Source: Euzebyaceae bacterium
GTDB lineage: Bacteria; Actinomycetota; Nitriliruptoria; Euzebyales; Egibacteraceae
Length of the DNA stretch: 9,129 nucleotides
Direction: 5' to 3'
Assembly (NCBI GenBank): GCA_013698135.1
Contig: JACCVM010000247.1
Span: 1-9,129 of the forward strand
This document shows positions 6,890 through 9,129 of this stretch, one piece after another; the first letter of the stretch is position 1; the number at the start of each line of letters is the position of its first letter. A model generated the notes under the pieces. That model worked only from the letters and a program-made list of their open reading frames with translations, was not told where the DNA came from and did no database searches. A program made the translations under genes and the position numbers.

Positions 6890-7587
6890 TGCTGGCCGTC
6901 AAGGACCTACATGGCTACTACGGCGCCAGCCATGTCCTGCACGGCGTCGAGCTGGACGCCGCAGCCGGCGAGCTGGTCGCGTTGCTGGGGCGCAACGGGG
7001 CCGGCAAGACCACCACGCTGGCGTGCCTGGCGGGCACCGTCGCCTCGCCCCGGGGCGAGGTCAGCCTGGACGGCCAACAGCTGGCCAGCCTCCCGTCCTA
7101 CCAGCGCCTGCGCCACGGGCTGTCACTGGTGCCGTCGGGCGCGCGAGTCTTCGCCAACCTGTCGGTCGAGGAGAATCTGCGCGTCGTGCGGCCACGGCCG
7201 GTGAGCGACGGGCAGGGCTGGACGATCGACCGGGTCTTTGACTTCTTTCCCACCTTGCGCCGACTGTGCGCCAGCGCAGCGGGAAACCTGTCGGGTGGCG
7301 AACGCCAGATGCTGGCTGTCGGCCGAGGGCTGATGGCCAACCCGAAGGTGCTGCTGCTCGACGAGCCTTCCGAGGGCCTAGCCCCCGTGGTCGTGCAAGC
7401 CATCGGCGGCTTGATGAACGAGCTCAAGCAGACCGGCCTGACCATGGTCCTGGCCGAGCAGAACCACCGCTTCGCGCTGCGCCACGCCGACCGCGCCTTC
7501 CTGATCGAGAAGGGCCGGATCCAGCACAGCGCTGCCGCCGGCGACCTGGATGGCAGCGAGGCGCTACAACGCTACCTGGGGGTGTGA
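6889..7587 (+). CDS. livF: ABC transporter ATP-binding protein LivF
   Basis: A 232-residue ATPase, the partner of LivG. It opens 'MLAVKDLHGYYGASHVLHGV' (1-20), the standard LivF beginning. Walker A is 'GRNGAGKTTT' (34-43), the signature 'LSGGERQML' (134-142) and Walker B 'VLLLDEPSEGLAP' (154-166). The H-loop position carries Gln in 'AEQN' (189-192), the normal LivF replacement for His. The Q-loop region reads 'LVPSGARVFANLSVEENL' (80-97) where most LivF proteins have 'VPEGR', so the Glu is replaced by Ser; this is unusual but probably tolerated. The start touches the livG stop (the ATG begins on the last base of TGA) and the gene ends 2 bases before the dehydrogenase start. GTG 6886 would add one residue. 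Confidence 0.95.
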   Translation: MLAVKDLHGYYGASHVLHGVELDAAAGELVALLGRNGAGKTTTLACLAGTVASPRGEVSLDGQQLASLPSYQRLRHGLSLVPSGARVFANLSVEENLRVVRPRPVSDGQGWTIDRVFDFFPTLRRLCASAAGNLSGGERQMLAVGRGLMANPKVLLLDEPSEGLAPVVVQAIGGLMNELKQTGLTMVLAEQNHRFALRHADRAFLIEKGRIQHSAAAGDLDGSEALQRYLGV

Positions 7588-7589
7588 CG

Positions 7590-8375
7590 GTGACCGAGTT
7601 GCACGCGCCCGCAACAGCTGCCGCGTCGGGCGTCGACCTGTCTGGCCGTCGAGCGTTGGTGACCGGCGCCGCCAGCGGCATCGGCGCCGCCTGCGCCCAC
7701 CGGCTGGCCGGCGCGGGCGCGAAGGTCATCGTGCTGGACATCAACGGCGAGGTCGCCCGGGAGGTGGCCGCGGACATCGGCGGCCACGCCATACAGGCCG
7801 ATCTGGCCAACGATCATGACCTCGGCGAACTCACCGCCGGCATCGACATCCTGGTCAACAACGCGGGTCTCCAGCATGTGGCGCCCGTCGAGGACTTCCC
7901 ACCCGAGCGCTTCGCCCAGATCTTGGCGGTCATGCTGCACGCGCCGTTCCTCCTCCTGCGCAGCACACTGCCGGGCATGTACGAGCGCGGCTGGGGGCGG
8001 GTGGTCAACATCTCGTCGGTGCACGGGTTGCGCGCGTCCCCGTACAAGGCGGCTTACGTCGCCGCCAAGCACGGGTTGGAGGGGCTGTCGAAGGTCGTGG
8101 CGCTGGAGGGCGGGCCCAAAGGCGTGACCTCCAACTGCATCTGCCCGGCCTACGTGCGCACGCCGCTGGTCGAGGGCCAGATCGCCGACCAGGCCCGTCG
8201 CCACGGCATCGACGAGGACCAGGTCGTCTCGCAGGTCATGCTGACCGAGCCCGCCATCAAGCGGCTCATCGAGCCCGAGGAGATCGCCGAGCTGGCCACT
8301 TACCTGTGCTCGCCGGAGGCCTCCTTCATCAACGGCACCTCGCTGATCGTCGACGGTGGCTGGACCGCCCGCTGA
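7590..8375 (+). CDS. bdhA: 3-hydroxybutyrate dehydrogenase (SDR family)
   Basis: A 261-residue short-chain dehydrogenase predicted to interconvert (R)-3-hydroxybutyrate and acetoacetate with NAD. Nucleotide-binding motif 'TGAASGIG' (25-32), D50 after the second strand (favouring NAD), 'NNAG' (90-93), and catalytic S143, Y156 and K160. The substrate-binding residues known from bacterial 3-hydroxybutyrate dehydrogenases (Gln94, His144, Lys152 and Gln196 in the Pseudomonas fragi enzyme) are all matched one position later: Q95, H145, K153 and Q197. The C-terminal 'VDGGWTAR' is also typical. The fourth member of the SDR tetrad, usually Asn, appears to be Met115 in 'AVMLHAPF'. GTG 7590 is chosen from its position 7 bases after a G-rich stretch (TGGGGG, 7577-7582) and 2 bases after livF; GTG 7584 is an alternative. 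The open frame runs on upstream to 7266, but that part is antisense-like read-through of livF. It is the last gene of the operon. Confidence 0.9.
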   Translation: MTELHAPATAAASGVDLSGRRALVTGAASGIGAACAHRLAGAGAKVIVLDINGEVAREVAADIGGHAIQADLANDHDLGELTAGIDILVNNAGLQHVAPVEDFPPERFAQILAVMLHAPFLLLRSTLPGMYERGWGRVVNISSVHGLRASPYKAAYVAAKHGLEGLSKVVALEGGPKGVTSNCICPAYVRTPLVEGQIADQARRHGIDEDQVVSQVMLTEPAIKRLIEPEEIAELATYLCSPEASFINGTSLIVDGGWTAR

Positions 8376-8474
8376 CGCGGCACTGGTAGTACCCTATCTT
8401 TCGTCGATGGCTGGTCGTCGTAGAAATGATTGCAACGAATCTGATGAAGCATCTGGGCCGGGAGGCCGTGGTTG
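8376..8474. other. Intergenic stretch between convergent units, no intact gene
   Basis: GC content is visibly lower than in the operon. No convincing U-tailed terminator is seen for the operon. On the - strand it carries what looks like the displaced reading frame of the broken small gene upstream (about 28 codons from 8476 downward), which then runs without a sensible end into the dehydrogenase gene. Confidence 0.5.
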
Positions 8475-8579
8475 TTAATTAATGACCCAAGCCCCCGGGT
8501 GTTCCTCTCGGAACCGGACGTAGTCGTCGTCACCAGCACCCGTTCTCGAGACGTCACCCTCGAAGAACCGACGGACCAT
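8475..8579 (-). pseudogene. Short ORF with strong RBS, probably a frameshifted gene fragment (unrecognised)
   Basis: On the - strand ATG 8579-8577 follows AAGGAGG (8591-8585) with a 5-base spacer, an excellent initiation site. The product is 34 residues: it starts MVRRFFEGDVSRTG, continues 'DDDYVRFREEHPGAWVIN', and stops at TAA 8477-8475. The stop lies in ATTAATTAAC. Removing one ATTA copy would give GTC ATT AAC AAC CAC and run on as 'NNHGLPAQMLHQIRCNHF', so a 4-bp tandem duplication may have broken a longer gene. The 'D.DY..F...HPGAWVIN' pattern loosely recalls small actinobacterial proteins of unknown function with 'D..Y..W...NP.G.V.N'; this is from memory and weak. It may also be a genuine short peptide gene. 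No function is assigned. Confidence 0.45.
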
Positions 8580-8584
8580 AGCGT

Positions 8585-8591
8585 CCTCCTT
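8585..8591 (-). promoter_or_regulatory. Ribosome binding site AAGGAGG for the short - strand ORF
   Basis: AAGGAGG on the - strand, 5 bases before the ATG at 8579. It is the strongest Shine-Dalgarno in the right-hand region and the main reason to think the short ORF was once a real gene start. Upstream of it is the short direct repeat TCAGA-TCAGA-TCA (8591-8603, + strand reading). Confidence 0.65.
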
Positions 8592-8600
8592 CAGATCAGA

Positions 8601-8738
8601 TCATTCGCGTGAGGTGTGGAGGTCGACGGCCTGCGCGCCAACTACGACGAGAGCGTCGAGATGTGGCTCGAGCGCGGCAAGGCCGTCGAGGAGGGCACGA
8701 CGCGCGCGAACGTACTGCGGGTCAGGCTCGCCAGGCAT
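8601..8738 (-). pseudogene. Truncated AbiEii-like nucleotidyltransferase, N-terminal fragment
   Basis: On the - strand ATG 8738-8736 opens a 45-codon frame ending at TGA 8603-8601. The product begins MPGEPDPQYVRARRALLDGL and contains 'LDALVVVGAQAVDLHTSRE'. The stretch 'ARRALLD.L..L..H.DA.VVVGAQAV.LHT' is the N-terminus I associate with actinobacterial AbiEii-type nucleotidyltransferases, which run to about 250-300 residues, so most of the gene, including the metal-binding Asp motif, is missing. The break falls right after 'LHT'. Start support: AAGGA (8751-8747) sits 8 bases upstream, and the ATG lies 17 bases inside the end of the preceding gene, as in coupled toxin-antitoxin pairs. GC3 in this frame is high, as expected of real coding DNA. 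Without the active site it should be non-functional. Family recognition is from memory. Confidence 0.6.
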
Positions 8739-9129
8739 CGGTGTGTTCCTTCATCCACGCCAGTAGCTCTTGGCCTTCGCTCGGGGATCGGCCGGGTCCG
8801 GTCAGGAGATCTACTGCCAGTTGGCTCGGGTTGACGAGCTTCAGGCCGTTGTGCTCGACGAGTCGCTCGAAGACGACGTCGTCGTAGGGCTCGAGCAGAA
8901 TCACATTCGCGCCGGCGTCGGTGGGTCGCAGATCGAACTCATCGGCGGAGTTGGAGGAGTGGTCGACGTAGACCATGGCGAGTTTGGCGGGGGAGACCGG
9001 AGCGAATGCTTGAGCCGCGACTGAGCCCGTCAGGGCGTACCGGAGCTTGGTCGTCCGGAGTGCGCCCGTCAGCGCCGCAAGCCCCCGAGGCTGGAGAAAG
9101 GACTCGCCGTCGTTAGTGCGCAGGACGTC
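8722..9129 (-). CDS. AbiEi-like antitoxin/regulator, C-terminal part (5' end outside the window)
   Basis: The - strand frame is open from the right edge to TGA 8724-8722, giving 135 visible residues. It includes 'FLQPRGLAALTGALRTTKLR', then 'YALTGSVAAQAFAPVSPAKL', the 'VYVDH' strand, 'AGANVILLEPYDDVVFERLV' and the end 'LLTGPGRSPSEGQELLAWMK'. An internal ATG at 8976 could be taken as a start, but the same protein pattern continues upstream, so I treat the gene as partial. The 'YALTGS.AA' and 'PSQLAVDLLTGPGR' patterns resemble the C-terminal domain of actinobacterial proteins annotated as AbiEi-family antitoxins or winged-helix regulators of type IV toxin-antitoxin systems, which usually carry an N-terminal DNA-binding domain; that part would lie beyond 9129. 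It overlaps a truncated AbiEii-like gene by 17 bases, which supports the assignment. The visible part shows no frame damage. Confidence 0.6.
   Translation of the reverse strand, partial: DVLRTNDGESFLQPRGLAALTGALRTTKLRYALTGSVAAQAFAPVSPAKLAMVYVDHSSNSADEFDLRPTDAGANVILLEPYDDVVFERLVEHNGLKLVNPSQLAVDLLTGPGRSPSEGQELLAWMKEHTDAWRA
8747..8751 (-). promoter_or_regulatory. Ribosome binding site AAGGA for the truncated nucleotidyltransferase
   Basis: AAGGA on the - strand, inside the end of the upstream gene and 8 bases before ATG 8738. It supports a translationally coupled start. Confidence 0.55.

Noticed and set aside
7266..7589. N-terminal extension of the dehydrogenase, which would look like a fusion protein
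   Set aside because: It is only the open frame running back through livF. The extension is Arg/Pro-rich without domain features, and a normal SDR start exists at 7590.
8501..8514. Hairpin GTTCC-TCTC-GGAAC as operon terminator
   Set aside because: The stem is only 5 bp with no U-tract, and it falls inside the short - strand ORF 126 bases past the dehydrogenase stop.
8300..8557. 85-codon - strand frame read from ATG 8557
   Set aside because: The start has no ribosome site and the first part is out of frame with the better start at 8579. Only its middle seems meaningful, as the displaced half of the frameshifted gene, and its end runs through the dehydrogenase gene.
8609..8887. + strand frames over 8609-8887, including one starting at GTG 8616 with high GC3 at its beginning
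   Set aside because: They are antisense to the AbiEii-like fragment and the AbiEi-like gene. The - strand readings match family patterns and have ribosome sites, while the + strand readings match nothing I recognise.
1..9129. CRISPR arrays, tRNA or rRNA genes, insertion sequences
   Set aside because: No regularly spaced repeats, cloverleaf-like sequence, rRNA signature, transposase motif or terminal inverted repeat pair was seen.

Overview
High-GC DNA with a strong GC preference at third codon positions, several GTG starts, a lipoprotein solute-binding protein with a Gly/Ser/Glu-rich linker, and a PucR/CdaR-type regulator. Together these suggest an actinobacterium, perhaps a deep-branching one; the sequence does not settle the genus.

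Bases 2-8375 (+ strand) look like one functional unit. A PucR-family regulator, cut by the left edge, is followed by a 97-base leader region and then a tightly packed operon: an AMP-forming acyl-CoA synthetase, a complete branched-chain-amino-acid-type (HAAT/Liv) ABC importer (lipoprotein binding protein, LivH, LivM, LivG, LivF), and a 3-hydroxybutyrate dehydrogenase of the SDR family. Most junctions overlap or nearly touch (ATGA at 2717 and 6095, a start against the stop at 6886-6889, a 2-base gap at 7588-7589). The exception is a 153-base gap after the binding-protein gene, which holds a long imperfect hairpin (4077-4144). A reasonable reading is an uptake and catabolic operon in which the importer brings in a small carboxylate or ketone body such as (R)-3-hydroxybutyrate, the dehydrogenase makes acetoacetate, and the synthetase makes a CoA thioester. 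The substrate is inferred from gene content only.

The leader region (992-1088) is structured. It has two TGGAG-N5-CTCC dyads 32 bp apart and a 19-codon ORF with a good Shine-Dalgarno sequence that ends 9 bases before the synthetase start, which itself lacks a Shine-Dalgarno sequence. This could be a double operator, an RNA switch, or a translational-coupling device.

Bases 8376-9129 are different: genes lie on the - strand, converge on the operon, and show decay. From the right edge inward there is the C-terminal part of an AbiEi-like protein; a translationally coupled ORF that begins like an AbiEii-type nucleotidyltransferase but stops after 45 codons; and a short ORF with a strong Shine-Dalgarno sequence whose reading frame is broken by what looks like a 4-bp ATTA duplication. 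I read this as the remnant of a type IV toxin-antitoxin-like locus in an accessory region beside the conserved operon.
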